64,000 bases of DNA, taken from contig NWBO01000149.1 in assembly GCA_002633275.1 (NCBI GenBank), positions 62,001-126,000 on the forward strand, given 5' to 3'. The notes beneath the pieces were generated by a model that was given only the letters and a program-made list of their open reading frames with translations, ran no database searches and was not told the origin of the DNA. Each line of letters opens with the position of its first letter. Positions within the stretch are counted from its first letter, which is position 1. Of this stretch, positions 1-9,800 are shown piece after piece. The translations under genes and the position numbers were made by a program. Origin of the DNA: Bacteroidales bacterium Phil12 (GTDB taxonomy: Bacteria > Bacteroidota > Bacteroidia > Bacteroidales > P3).

Positions 1-1
1 A

Positions 2-1528
2 GCAAAAGTAGAAATTATGGAGATTGTGGATTTCCTTAAAAATCCGGACAAATACACAAAACTTGGCGGTAAAATTCCTAAGGGAGCATTGCTTGTAGGC
101 CCTCCGGGAACAGGTAAAACACTATTGGCAAAAGCCGTTGCAGGCGAAGCAAAAGTACCTTTCTTCTCCATGAGCGGAAGTGATTTTGTGGAGATGTTTG
201 TCGGTGTGGGTGCTTCACGAGTAAGAGACTTATTTGAAAACGCTAAAAGCAAAGCCCCTTGTATTGTGTTTATTGATGAGATAGATGCCATAGGCCGTGC
301 AAGAGGTAAGACGTTGGCAAGCGGTGCCAATGACGAAAGAGAAAACACATTAAACCAGTTATTGACCGAAATGGACGGCTTTTCGACAAATGCAGGCGTT
401 ATCATTTTGGCTGCTACAAACAGAGCCGAAATTCTTGACCCTGCCTTGCTAAGAGCAGGCCGCTTTGACAGGCAAATATATGTTGAACTGCCGGGAGTAA
501 ATGAACGAAAAGCAATCTTTGAGGTTCATATGAAAGGATTGAAGTTCGACAACAAAGAGATTAACGTTGATTTCTTGGCTAAACAAACACCGGGATTTTC
601 GGGCGCGGATATTGCCAACGTTTGTAACGAGGCGGCTTTGGTTGCTGCAAGATACAATCACTCTGTTATAACTCGTCAAGACTTTCTTGATGCGATAGAC
701 AGGATTGTAGGCGGTATGGAGAAAAAAAACAAGATAATCACTCCAAAAGAAAAAGAACGTATCGCATATCACGAAGCGGGACACGCCTCAATATCTTGGC
801 TTAGAGAGTTTGCCAATCCTTTGATAAAGGTAACCATAATCCCAAGAGGACAAGCCTTAGGTGCTGCTTGGTATGTACCCGAAGAAAGACAGATAACGAC
901 CAAATCGCAATTGATTGACCAATTGATTTCTCTTCTTGGTGGTCGTGCGAGTGAGGAGATAGTCTTTGGCGAAGTATCAACAGGAGCGTTAAACGATTTG
1001 GAACGTGCTACGAAAATGGCTACTTCAATGATTGTTTATTATGGCTTAGATGAGCAGGTGGGTAATATATCCTACTACGACTCTTCTCCCGATAGAGAAT
1101 ACTCTTTCGGCAAGCCTTATAGCGAAAAGACTGCCGAATTGATTGATGCACGCGTTAGAGAACTTATCGATAAGATTTACTCTGAGGCTAAGCAGATTTT
1201 GATTGACAACAGGGATAAACTTGATAAGTTGGCTAAGATTCTTATCGACAAAGAAGTTATTTTCCGTGAGGACGTTGAAGATGTTTATGGCCCTCGCCAA
1301 TGGGAAGATTCTATTGAAGGCATACGCGATATGGTTTCCAATAGAAAAGAAACTACAATAGGAATGCCTTCGACTGCCGAAACAAAAGACGAAGAAAACA
1401 AATCTAACGACAAAGACGAACAAAGTCTGAACGGCAGCGAACAAGGTCAAGACAACGGAAATAAAAGCCAAGACGAAGAAAATAAAAATTCTTCTAACGG
1501 TTTTACCGCTACGACGACTATCGAATAA
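2..1528 (+). CDS. ftsH: ATP-dependent zinc metalloprotease FtsH (5' end outside window)
   Basis: Membrane-anchored AAA+ protease that unfolds and degrades membrane and short-lived cytoplasmic proteins. The reading frame is open to the left edge, so the N-terminal membrane segments lie outside the window. Counting from the Met at base 17: Walker A GPPGTGKT at residues 28-35, Walker B IVFIDEIDAIG near 83, the second region of homology ending in GRFDRQ near 148, and the zinc-protease motif HEAGH at 252-256 (bases 770-784). The last 60 or so residues form a low-complexity Lys/Asp/Asn/Gln/Ser tail of the kind that varies between Bacteroidota species. A LUD-domain gene follows 13 bp downstream and cdsA after that, so they are probably co-transcribed. 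The family assignment is secure; the missing start is a window effect. Confidence 0.97.
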   Translation, partial: AKVEIMEIVDFLKNPDKYTKLGGKIPKGALLVGPPGTGKTLLAKAVAGEAKVPFFSMSGSDFVEMFVGVGASRVRDLFENAKSKAPCIVFIDEIDAIGRARGKTLASGANDERENTLNQLLTEMDGFSTNAGVIILAATNRAEILDPALLRAGRFDRQIYVELPGVNERKAIFEVHMKGLKFDNKEINVDFLAKQTPGFSGADIANVCNEAALVAARYNHSVITRQDFLDAIDRIVGGMEKKNKIITPKEKERIAYHEAGHASISWLREFANPLIKVTIIPRGQALGAAWYVPEERQITTKSQLIDQLISLLGGRASEEIVFGEVSTGALNDLERATKMATSMIVYYGLDEQVGNISYYDSSPDREYSFGKPYSEKTAELIDARVRELIDKIYSEAKQILIDNRDKLDKLAKILIDKEVIFREDVEDVYGPRQWEDSIEGIRDMVSNRKETTIGMPSTAETKDEENKSNDKDEQSLNGSEQGQDNGNKSQDEENKNSSNGFTATTTIE

Positions 1529-1541
1529 TAATGATTGAAAG

Positions 1542-2126
1542 ATGAAAGTAGGTTCTGATAGAGAGAAGTTGTTGAAATTGTTGCGAAATGCACTACTCAA
1601 CAATGACGAGCAAATAAGCACAATAGAAACGCACGAAGAGATTTTCACTCCGTGTAACGATGACCCTGTTATGATATTTGCCGAAAAACTCTCTATGGAC
1701 GGAGGTCGCTTCGTGTATTGCCAAAACGAGGCGGAACTATTCGAGAAACTCAACAATATGGCTCAATACCGTTCTTGGAACGGCTACAACGCTTACTCTT
1801 CCAACCTGCAAAACTATTTACAATCAAACAATATAAATGCCACACTTGCCGACCCATCGGTGAATGTCGGCATTTCTTTGTGCCAAGGTATTGTAGCACC
1901 GACGGGCAGCATAATAATCACTTCTTCGCAAGGAGCCGGCACTAACCTTACTCATTTTCCACAGATTATGATGGTTATCGCCATGACTTCCCAAATCTAT
2001 ACATCCTACAAACAAATCCTTGAACTGATGCCTGAAACTCCCCCCGAATGGATTCTATCCATAAAATCCGGCAAACTTATCGAAGAAGAAATCAAAGAAT
2101 TATATATCTTCGTCGTCGATGAATAA
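1542..2126 (+). CDS. LUD-domain (LutC/DUF162-like) protein
   Basis: A 194-residue cytoplasmic protein of the LUD family, which includes LutC of the L-lactate-oxidising LutABC complex. The family's conserved core is visible at residues 110-147: GISLCQGIVAPTGSI, then ITSSQGAG and a hydrophobic strand. There is no lutA or lutB nearby, so a role in lactate oxidation cannot be inferred from context. It starts 13 bp after ftsH and is followed by cdsA, an arrangement I believe recurs in Bacteroidota. Its actual function in this setting is unknown. The family call is good, but a specific substrate would be speculation. Confidence 0.8.
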   Translation: MKVGSDREKLLKLLRNALLNNDEQISTIETHEEIFTPCNDDPVMIFAEKLSMDGGRFVYCQNEAELFEKLNNMAQYRSWNGYNAYSSNLQNYLQSNNINATLADPSVNVGISLCQGIVAPTGSIIITSSQGAGTNLTHFPQIMMVIAMTSQIYTSYKQILELMPETPPEWILSIKSGKLIEEEIKELYIFVVDE

Positions 2127-2223
2127 CAATTTTAATTACATAAGCAAAACACAACCAAACAAAAGAAAACACGACCGAATAAATAAGAAAACATTAACTT
2201 AAAAACTCAAAACAAAAGCCACA

Positions 2224-3039
2224 ATGAATAATCTACTTAAAAGAGCGATAACAGGCTCGATATATGTTCTAAGCGTTATAGCGGCAATATTTATCCACCC
2301 TATTGTAACGTCTGTGTATTTCTTCATTATCGCTATGATTGGGCTGTGGGAATTTTACAATATATCTTCCAAACAAAACGACATCAAACCTGACGCTATT
2401 ATAGGTTATCTAATCGCAATTGCAACATATATCGCAATGAACGAAAACTTGCTTGGACAAGCTATCGCCAAAGCAGGATTGTTTTCGGCATTGATACTAT
2501 TGTTTGTTTTGACTATTGCCGAACTGTACCGAAAGAGCGAAAAACCTTTTTCCAATATAGCCTACACCGTTCTTTCTATTATATATATCGTTGTGCCGTT
2601 AGGCTGTGTGAATATCATAATGGACGTCAATTCTTCGCACCCACAGATGATTCTTATGAGCGTGTTTATCTTCGCTTGGGCAAACGACACTTTCGCTTAT
2701 TTGACAGGTATGAAATTCGGCAAACATAAACTCTTTGAACGTATATCTCCAAAGAAAACATGGGAAGGTTGGATAGGCGGTTTTGTATTTACAATTATCG
2801 CTGCCATTGTTATCTCCAAGTTTTCTACCGCCTTACCTATTGAAAGTTTTATTGCCGTTGCCGTTATAACAAGCGTTATAGGAACATTTGGCGACCTTGT
2901 GGAATCTATGCTTAAACGACAAGTAGGCGTTAAAGATAGCGGTAACATATTACCGGGACACGGCGGCGTATTGGATAGATTTGACATTCTTTTGTTGGTT
3001 CTACCTGCCGTTACGCTATTATTCGTTATTCTTCAATAG
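2224..3039 (+). CDS. cdsA: Phosphatidate cytidylyltransferase CdsA
   Basis: Integral inner-membrane enzyme that makes CDP-diacylglycerol from phosphatidic acid and CTP, the branch point for phospholipid synthesis. The 271-residue protein is a string of hydrophobic helices. It ends with the CDP-diglyceride synthetase signature: SMLKRQVGVKDSG followed by LPGHGGVLDRFD, about residues 228-254, which holds the metal-binding Asp residues. Length is normal for the family. psd follows 35 bp downstream, which puts two phospholipid enzymes together. No phosphatidylserine synthase lies between them in this window. Confidence 0.95.
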   Translation: MNNLLKRAITGSIYVLSVIAAIFIHPIVTSVYFFIIAMIGLWEFYNISSKQNDIKPDAIIGYLIAIATYIAMNENLLGQAIAKAGLFSALILLFVLTIAELYRKSEKPFSNIAYTVLSIIYIVVPLGCVNIIMDVNSSHPQMILMSVFIFAWANDTFAYLTGMKFGKHKLFERISPKKTWEGWIGGFVFTIIAAIVISKFSTALPIESFIAVAVITSVIGTFGDLVESMLKRQVGVKDSGNILPGHGGVLDRFDILLLVLPAVTLLFVILQ

Positions 3040-3074
3040 AGAAAATTTTTTAACTTATAAACACATTAACCGCA

Positions 3075-3725
3075 ATGTATATTCATAAAGAAGGACGTAA
3101 GATTGCATTTGTAGCTCTCGTTTGTTTCGTAGTTCTGACTTGTATCATTATGATTTTCACACACAGTTGGATTAAATGGATATTGGAAGCAATAGTTTTT
3201 TGGCTATGTTTCTTTAGCATAAGATTTTTCAGAATACCCAACAGAGAGTTGCTAAGCAATCCCAATAAGATTTTAGCATCTGCCGACGGAACGATAGTTG
3301 TTGTGGAACAGATATTTGAAAACGAATATTTGAATTGTGATTGTCTGCAAATATCCACATTTATGTCGCCTAACGATATACATGTCAATCGCTACCCTAT
3401 CTCCGGCAAAATCATCTATCAAAAATATTATGACGGCAAAAAACTTTATGCTCGCAGTCCAAAAAGTTCTATGCTTAACGAACGTACAAGCGTATGTATC
3501 GAACACGAAAGCGGCAAAAAGATTATCGTCCGACAGATAGCAGGTGCATTGGCTCGCCGTATTGTATGCTACGCAAAGGTTGGCGAAACGGTTAAACAAG
3601 GCGAGGAATTGGGCTTTATAAAGTTCGGCTCTCGTGTGGATTTGATTATACCTATCGATAGCGAAGTTCATGTTGAAATAGAAGACAAGGTTCGTGCTGC
3701 ACAAAGCGTTATAGCCACCCTCTAA
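3075..3725 (+). CDS. psd: Phosphatidylserine decarboxylase proenzyme
   Basis: Makes phosphatidylethanolamine from phosphatidylserine. The 216-residue length fits the short class of the family. The N-terminus has two hydrophobic segments (about residues 9-30 and 33-48) that would anchor it in the membrane. The proenzyme self-cleaves at a Gly-Ser bond to create a pyruvoyl cofactor. Here the site reads KFGSR, with Gly185-Ser186, the variant typical of the short class rather than the LGST of enterobacterial enzymes. It follows cdsA by 35 bp, which fits a phospholipid operon. Confidence 0.93.
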   Translation: MYIHKEGRKIAFVALVCFVVLTCIIMIFTHSWIKWILEAIVFWLCFFSIRFFRIPNRELLSNPNKILASADGTIVVVEQIFENEYLNCDCLQISTFMSPNDIHVNRYPISGKIIYQKYYDGKKLYARSPKSSMLNERTSVCIEHESGKKIIVRQIAGALARRIVCYAKVGETVKQGEELGFIKFGSRVDLIIPIDSEVHVEIEDKVRAAQSVIATL

Positions 3726-3834
3726 TATTGTTTTCGCTACACACAATTTATTAGCCCCATAAATAAAAGCCTTATCAGAAGCTATTATTTGCCTTAAAAA
3801 GACTATCAAAAACGATTAACGAACAACCAAGCAG

Positions 3835-4566
3835 ATGAGCGATAAAGAATTTCAAGATATACAAAGCCAAGTACTTTACGAGGACAACCATATAATAGTC
3901 ATCAACAAAAAGCCGTCTCAAATAGTTCATGGCGATAAGACAGGCGACGAAAGTTTGGACGAGACGATTAAAAACTATCTTAAAATAAAATACAACAAGC
4001 CCGGTAATGTATTTATAGGTGTCGTTCATCGATTGGATAGGCCTGTGAGCGGTGCCGTTATCTTCGCCAAGACTTCCAAAGCCCTTAGCCGACTGAACGA
4101 GATGATAAAGAGACACGAGGTTAAAAAAACTTATTGGGCTATAACCCGAAACGCTCCACCCAAAGAACAAGACACTCTGAAAAACTATATACTGCGTAAC
4201 GAGAAAAACAATAAATCCTATATAACCAAGGACGTCAATAACGGTCTTTATGCCGAATTAAGTTACAAAGTCATTGCACGGAGTGATTTCTACAACCTTT
4301 TAGAGATAAACCTTGCAACAGGCAGACACCACCAAATACGTCTTCAATTGGCACATATAGGCTGTCCAATCAAAGGAGATTTGAAGTACGGTTTTGGCAG
4401 AAGCAATAAGATTGCAAGCATATCCTTACACGCAAGACAATTGGAGTTTATCCACCCTGTAAGCAAAGAGTTTTTAACCATCGTTGCTCCTTGTCCCAAA
4501 GAATCGTTATGGCAATATTTTGAACAAGCCATGTGCGACAATCGACCCGAAACTTTAATGCCGTAA
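3835..4566 (+). CDS. RluA-family 23S rRNA/tRNA pseudouridine synthase
   Basis: A 243-residue enzyme converting uridine to pseudouridine in structured RNA. The catalytic motif is HRLDRPVSG at residues 65-73, with Asp68 the expected nucleophile; the usual Thr of HRLDxxTSG is Val here. The later RHHQIRLQLAHIGCPIKGD block is also typical of the family. There is no N-terminal S4 domain, so it belongs with the shorter RluA/RluC-like members and the target nucleotide cannot be assigned. It is the last gene of the + strand group and is followed by the scarred spacer at 4.57-5.01 kb. Confidence 0.9.
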   Translation: MSDKEFQDIQSQVLYEDNHIIVINKKPSQIVHGDKTGDESLDETIKNYLKIKYNKPGNVFIGVVHRLDRPVSGAVIFAKTSKALSRLNEMIKRHEVKKTYWAITRNAPPKEQDTLKNYILRNEKNNKSYITKDVNNGLYAELSYKVIARSDFYNLLEINLATGRHHQIRLQLAHIGCPIKGDLKYGFGRSNKIASISLHARQLEFIHPVSKEFLTIVAPCPKESLWQYFEQAMCDNRPETLMP

Positions 4567-4606
4567 ATTTATTTAATCTAACACATAGCCGCACGAGTTT
4601 TTATCA

Positions 4607-4648
4607 AAATAATATTAATAATCCGTAAAATAATATTAAACATTAAAT
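4607..4648. repeat. 21-nt phased palindromic repeat array, 2 units
   Basis: Two adjacent 21-nt units (4607-4627 and 4628-4648) lie 40 bp after the pseudouridine synthase stop. Each carries the arms and spacer of the family described in the findings: ATAAT, seven variable bases, then AT-rich right arm (ATCCG in unit 1, ATTAA in unit 2). This is the smallest of ten such arrays in the window. Confidence 0.65.
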
Positions 4649-4740
4649 AATTCTTTTCACAAGAAAAAAAACACTTTACACCCACCCTGTGAATATTTAG
4701 GTGCTTCAATATTTTTATTCAGTGTCATAATCTTTGTAAT

Positions 4741-4765
4741 TTAACGTAAGTTCGACACAATATAA
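4741..4765 (+). mobile_element. Degenerate IS982-type terminal repeat remnant
   Basis: TTAACGTAAGTTCGAC followed by an AATATA tract matches the left end of the IS982-family element at 46051, allowing a few substitutions. No transposase or opposite end was seen nearby, so this looks like a scar or solo end. The match is short, so a chance resemblance is not excluded. Confidence 0.5.
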
Positions 4766-4864
4766 TCAAAAGAAGAATGGAATGAACTTGAACAAGCCGT
4801 TGCAGCCATTCCTGTTATCGGCGAGCGTTACAATGCAGAACAACAAAGACAAGTAGGATTTTAG
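4766..4864 (+). pseudogene. Orphan 3' fragment of an unidentified gene
   Basis: An open stretch without a start codon immediately follows the terminal-repeat remnant. It translates to a peptide running from SKEEWNELEQ through AVAAIPVIGERYN to a stop at 4864. Its composition is protein-like and richer in G and C than the surrounding spacer. That suggests the last 32 residues of a real gene whose upstream part was lost, perhaps together with an insertion element. I do not recognise the family, and it could be a chance open frame. Confidence 0.4.
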
Positions 4865-4921
4865 TTACTAACTAACTCACTTTCTATATAAATGTTAGTT
4901 AGTTAATAAGACTAATAAGAC

Positions 4922-4969
4922 AGGTAAGTTGTACTATATATTTTTGATATATATAGTACATCCTTACCT
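4922..4969. terminator. Long hairpin between convergent genes
   Basis: AGGTAAG (4922-4928) pairs with CTTACCT (4963-4969), and TGTACTATATA (4930-4940) pairs with its complement at 4950-4960. The symmetrical stem sits between the convergent pseudouridine synthase and outer-membrane gene, as expected for a bidirectional terminator. A clear U-run after the stem is lacking. Confidence 0.5.
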
Positions 4970-5010
4970 TCCGGTGGCTTATTACTTTTTGGTAAATCAA
5001 TTATGATTGA

Positions 5011-6783
5011 TTAAAATTTATATGTCGCTCCAAGTAAGAATATGAAATTGTATGTCGGATAATTGTAATACAACTCGTATTTCTGGAATGCTAAATTCTG
5101 CAAATCTACAAAAAACGACCAATTATTATTATACTGATACGTTGCATCTAAATTAATATCTACCATTGGCTTTAACTCTTTTTCCTCTAATATAAATCTT
5201 GCTTTTTGTTTGGTCTTGAATGTCGGCGAAAGAGTTATGAAAAGTTTATCCTCATACTTGTATCTTGCTTTCATTGAAGCAAAGAATGCAGGGGTATAAT
5301 ATGCCGTTATATCGTCTTTTCTATCCACCTTTTGAATAGTTGCATCAAGAGACAAATCAAAGGCAGTAGATATGTTGAAATGCGTTTCTAACGTAGCGTA
5401 ATATCTCTGTGCGTTGGCGTATTCAACATTCATCGTGTTAAGCACATTTGCAGAGTCTATCGGCAGATTGTAATAGAAATGATGATTACGCATATCAGTC
5501 ATACCGCCCTCCAAAGACAATTGGGCATTAGGAGAAATGGTCAAAAAGGCTTTAACAAACAAATTAGCATCGGATTCGTCCTGCAAACGGATATATGGAG
5601 CAACAAAAGGATTTTCCTTCGTAATTTGGTACAATGTAGGCAGTTTTGCTTCGGATTTCAAGCCTCCGTACAAAGATAATATATTAGGTATTACTTCAAA
5701 GGATATAGTTGCCGTAGGTAGCATTTGAAAATCGTTATAGCCATTGATTTTAGGAATGATTGCCAAAGAAGCAAAGAAGTGAAATTTCTTGTAATCAAAG
5801 ATAAAATACGGCGAAATATAAAACAAAGCACGTGAAGAAGAAAAGCGTGAAATAGCGTTTAACTCTGCGTTCAAATAAAGTTGCTCAACATCTGTGTAAG
5901 TCAAAGGAGCGGTAAGCCCGTCCCAATCGCCTTTATATTTTCTAAAAGCGTGCTTGTAATCGAAAGTAAGACCCAAAGTCTGCTCAGTCTGTCCGAAAAA
6001 CTTAACTTTCTTGTAAGCGTCCAACAACAAGTGCAAATCCAATTCCTTTGATTTCAACTTAGAGGTTGTGTAGTTAAGCGAAAAATCTGCTTTATGTTGA
6101 AAGGAATTGTCTCTTTCAATTTTGTTGTAAGATAAATCAAAACCTACGTTGTGATATGCAGCACGATAATCTTTCTTTTTTATATCCAATTCTTTATAGT
6201 CTTGACTGCCATAGAAATAATGACGATTATATGAGTAGAAAACATTGGCAGAAGCCACATAACTATTAAAGATTTTCTTACCCCAAAGATTTATGTCGTT
6301 ATTGGTGTAGCCAGAATATCCAAAATCTTTTTCAGAGCCTATCATAGAGTTAGAATAAACATCAACGCCATAAAGCAAATGTCTGTCTCTAAGCGAAGAA
6401 TAAGATGCTTGAACGTATGGCACAAAGCCACTGCCCAAGACTTTGGAAGTACCAATACCAAGACCTCCTTTCAAATGAAAATTATAGAGTTTGGCAACAG
6501 GTTCGCCTTTAACTTGTGCAGGCTTTATGGTGTCGAACTTCAATCGAGTTTGATAACCTTTGTCAATCTTTTCAAACGTCAAATCTATATGTGAATAAGA
6601 CGTATCGAAAACACTTGGAGTTTCCACTACCTTGTTGGCATCATTGACAATAGGGTTAAAACCAACATTGATTATCACACTTTCGTTGTAGATTGTGTCT
6701 TGGGCAAAAACACTATCGAATGCAAAAGCCAAGCCTATCACTGCGTATGCCACAACTCGGAATATATTTATATGTCTTTTCAT
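5011..6783 (-). CDS. Outer-membrane beta-barrel protein of unknown function
   Basis: A 590-residue exported protein. Residues 1-27 are a signal peptide ending in SVFAQ. From about residue 95 to the end the sequence is made of alternating aromatic/polar strands separated by short turns, closing with a C-terminal YKF, which fits a transmembrane barrel with the usual terminal aromatic residue. I see no TonB box or plug domain, so I would not call it a receptor. It lies 55 bp downstream of the large TPR gene on the same strand, and the two probably act together at the envelope. The substrate is unknown. Confidence 0.75.
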   Translation of the reverse strand: MKRHINIFRVVAYAVIGLAFAFDSVFAQDTIYNESVIINVGFNPIVNDANKVVETPSVFDTSYSHIDLTFEKIDKGYQTRLKFDTIKPAQVKGEPVAKLYNFHLKGGLGIGTSKVLGSGFVPYVQASYSSLRDRHLLYGVDVYSNSMIGSEKDFGYSGYTNNDINLWGKKIFNSYVASANVFYSYNRHYFYGSQDYKELDIKKKDYRAAYHNVGFDLSYNKIERDNSFQHKADFSLNYTTSKLKSKELDLHLLLDAYKKVKFFGQTEQTLGLTFDYKHAFRKYKGDWDGLTAPLTYTDVEQLYLNAELNAISRFSSSRALFYISPYFIFDYKKFHFFASLAIIPKINGYNDFQMLPTATISFEVIPNILSLYGGLKSEAKLPTLYQITKENPFVAPYIRLQDESDANLFVKAFLTISPNAQLSLEGGMTDMRNHHFYYNLPIDSANVLNTMNVEYANAQRYYATLETHFNISTAFDLSLDATIQKVDRKDDITAYYTPAFFASMKARYKYEDKLFITLSPTFKTKQKARFILEEKELKPMVDINLDATYQYNNNWSFFVDLQNLAFQKYELYYNYPTYNFIFLLGATYKF

Positions 6784-6838
6784 CGTTTTTTAATTCTTTT
6801 TGTTAATCTATCCTTATTTAGTTAAAAGTGTTGAGCAG

Positions 6839-9800
6839 TTATGGGATTATAATCTCATCGACAGAGTTCTGTTGAGATTGTTCTTTTTGAGTGTTTTCTT
6901 GTTTATCTTGTTCAAGTTTCTTATCGAAACTATCGTACTTTTCTTGTGCTTGTTTAACAACTTCTTCGTTGTCGTAGTTGTCTATAATGGATTTAAGAGT
7001 TTGTTTGGCTTGGAATACATTATCTTTCTTTGCGAATATATCAGCCCAAAGGATAAACGATTTAGCCAAATAGTATTCATCGGTAGGATTTTCGGCAAAG
7101 GTTTTGATAAGTTTCTCGCTTTCGGTATAGTTGTCGTTATTGTATTCTATCAACGCCAAAGTATAGTAACTCTCGCCTGCAATCTCGCCGTTTTCGGCAT
7201 CTTTCAAAAGAGTAAAGGTTGCTTTGGCGTTATCCATATCACCCGTTTCAAGATAAGATTTTGCCATTATGTATTGAGCCTCTTGTTTAAGAGTTTCGTT
7301 AGGTTCAGAGGCTATAAGTTTTTGAGCGTATGCAATGGCAGAAGAGTAGCTCTCTTCGCCATAGTACAGGTTCATCAACGACTGTTCGGCTTTAACTTTA
7401 TTGGATTGCGAAGAAGTTATGGAATCCAAACGAGAATAAAGAATTATGGCTTGACTCTTATCGTTGCTGTAATAGTAGTTCGCTGCCACAAGCAAAGATT
7501 TCTCGGTATATTGCGTTGTCGGTTTAAGTGCAAGTTTAGCATAATAAGACGCTGCCGAAGCAGTATCCTTGGTTTTCATCAAACAATCTGCAAGGTAATA
7601 CATAGCCTTGTCACTATTGGAAGTGTTAGGATAAGATGCCAAATACTTTTCAAACGAAGTAACGGCTTGCGAATAATGTTCGTCCATATATTGGTTTTCT
7701 GCTGTTTGGTAAAGCATACTCTCTTTTTCTTCGTCAGTAACGGAAGCATTGGAGACATTTTTAATGTAAGCAAAATATTCGTCTGTCTGACCTTTATCCA
7801 TATATATGTTTTTTATCGTTGTAAGGGCCGCTTTGGCTTCGGGCGAATTAGGGTATTGAGTTACCAATTTGTCCAAAGTGTTAAGTGCAGCGTTGTAGCT
7901 GCCTTGCTGATATTGAAGCATACCAATCTTACCCAAACTTTCCTTAACGTTTTCCGATTGTGGGTATTGATTGACTAATTCTTTATAAGTTTCAAGGGCT
8001 TTGTCGTTTTCGTCCAAAGCAAGATAAGTATTTGCCAATTCGTAAGTCATATTGGAACGATAAGTAGAAGATGGATAAGTATCTATTGCCGTTTGAAGTG
8101 TCTTGGCTTTGGAAACATGATTGCTTGAAGCCCCTTGTGCCATTGCTTTTTGATAGCAAGCATAATCAGCATTGGCAGAAGATTGATTTATAACCATATC
8201 ATAATACTTTATTGCCCCGCTGTAATTTCTTGCCATATATTCGCAATCGCCAAGACGCAACTTGCTATCGTTCAAAACAGATAAAGAAATATTGTTGTCC
8301 TTACAATCCAAGACTTTCAAGAAATAATTCTTTGCAAGAGCGTATTTCTTTTGCTTAAACAGGTTGTAAGCCATAGAATAGTCGGCAGAAGAAGAATAAG
8401 CCGTATTCTTATTTGACGGGACAGAGTAAAACTTATTCAACGCCGTTATGCTCTTGGAATATTCATTCAATCGGTAGTAACTTTCGGCTTGAAGATAATA
8501 AGCCGTTGCCGTCAAAGAATTGTTAAACGGATATTTCAATGACTTGTCAAAGGTTTCTATCGCTTGGTTGTACTGAGCGACTCTGTAAAGTTCTATACCA
8601 CGATTGACAGCAATCTTTTGGTATATCTCGTTCATTTGTTTGGAGCGGTCTTTCATCTGCTCCATAAGAGCCAAAGCATCCTTGTAGTTTCTTGTACGCT
8701 CATAAAGTTGAACAAGATAGTTCTGGGCTTCTTTGGTCTTGGTACCCTTAGGGAATTTCTTGATATAAGTTTGAAAAGCCTTTATAGCGTCATTGTATGG
8801 ACCTGGATTATTCACACAGAGTTTAGCGTAGTTGTACATACTCTCCATTTGAATATCTTGTTCAAAGTCCATTTCCGATGCTCCTTTGTAAGCCGATTTG
8901 GCAAGCAAGGTATCAGGGTTTGGAGATTTCAAATAACAATAACCCAAATAATACAAAGCATTCTGGCTCATCTGATCGTTGTCCGTACTTGCGGCTTTAA
9001 GGTAAGGTATAGCCTTGGCGTATTCGCCTGTTTGCAACAAACAATAACCCATTAAGTAGTTATCGTCTTTATTGGTGGCTTGGTTGGTTTCAATAGACTT
9101 TTGAATGTATGTCAAAGCCTCAGCATAGTTGCCTTTCTTGTAGTAAGCATCGCCAAGCATACGATTCAGTTCCGTCGCACGCTTGGAGTTTATGGATTTT
9201 TCGCTTAACTGAGGAGCCATTTCGATAAGTTTGTCGTAGTCTTCGTCCAAATAATAGATTTGACATATATAATAAGGTACAACTGAGCGAAAATATTTGT
9301 CTTTTCTTAATTCCTCAAAATCTTTCAAAGCCTTTTTGTATTCGCCTTTTTCATAAAGGATATGTGCATAATAATACTTTGCAGGCGATGAATACACGCT
9401 TTCGCTGTCCTTGACTTTTTCAAAAGAAGACAATGCACGCTCATAACTGCCATTCAAAAACAAACAATAACCTATCTTGTAGTAATATTCCAAACTCTCG
9501 CTATTGGACAACGCCTCGACGTCAATTGTCTGATAAGTCTGCAAAGCCGTTGCATAATCCGCTTTCTGAATGTACCAATTGGCAATGTAAAATACCGCCT
9601 TTGTAATCTTTTCGCTGTTTGGGAACAAAGCTATATACTCGTTAAACAACGCATCTACATCGTTATTCATCAAATAATAAGCACACATAGCACGATTGAA
9701 ATAAATCTCATTCAAAAAATCAGGTTGATTTTCGCTGTTATACTTACTAGGTGCTATGGATTTATAATTCTTCAACAAAAGACTGTAATCATTGTACGCA

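Noticed and set aside
1046-1756. 236-codon open frame on the minus strand
   Set aside because: It is antisense to ftsH and the LUD gene, which are well-conserved proteins. The translation is Ser/Phe/Val-rich, with no recognisable domain.
4861-4915. Possible further 21-nt array
   Set aside because: GTTAGTTAGTTAATAAG-type words are similar in composition, but the arms and centre do not keep the 21-nt phase.
6800-7978. 392-codon open frame on the plus strand
   Set aside because: It is antisense to the TPR gene, its translation is a Phe/Val/Ile/Cys-rich string without family features, and the minus-strand frame is clearly the real gene.
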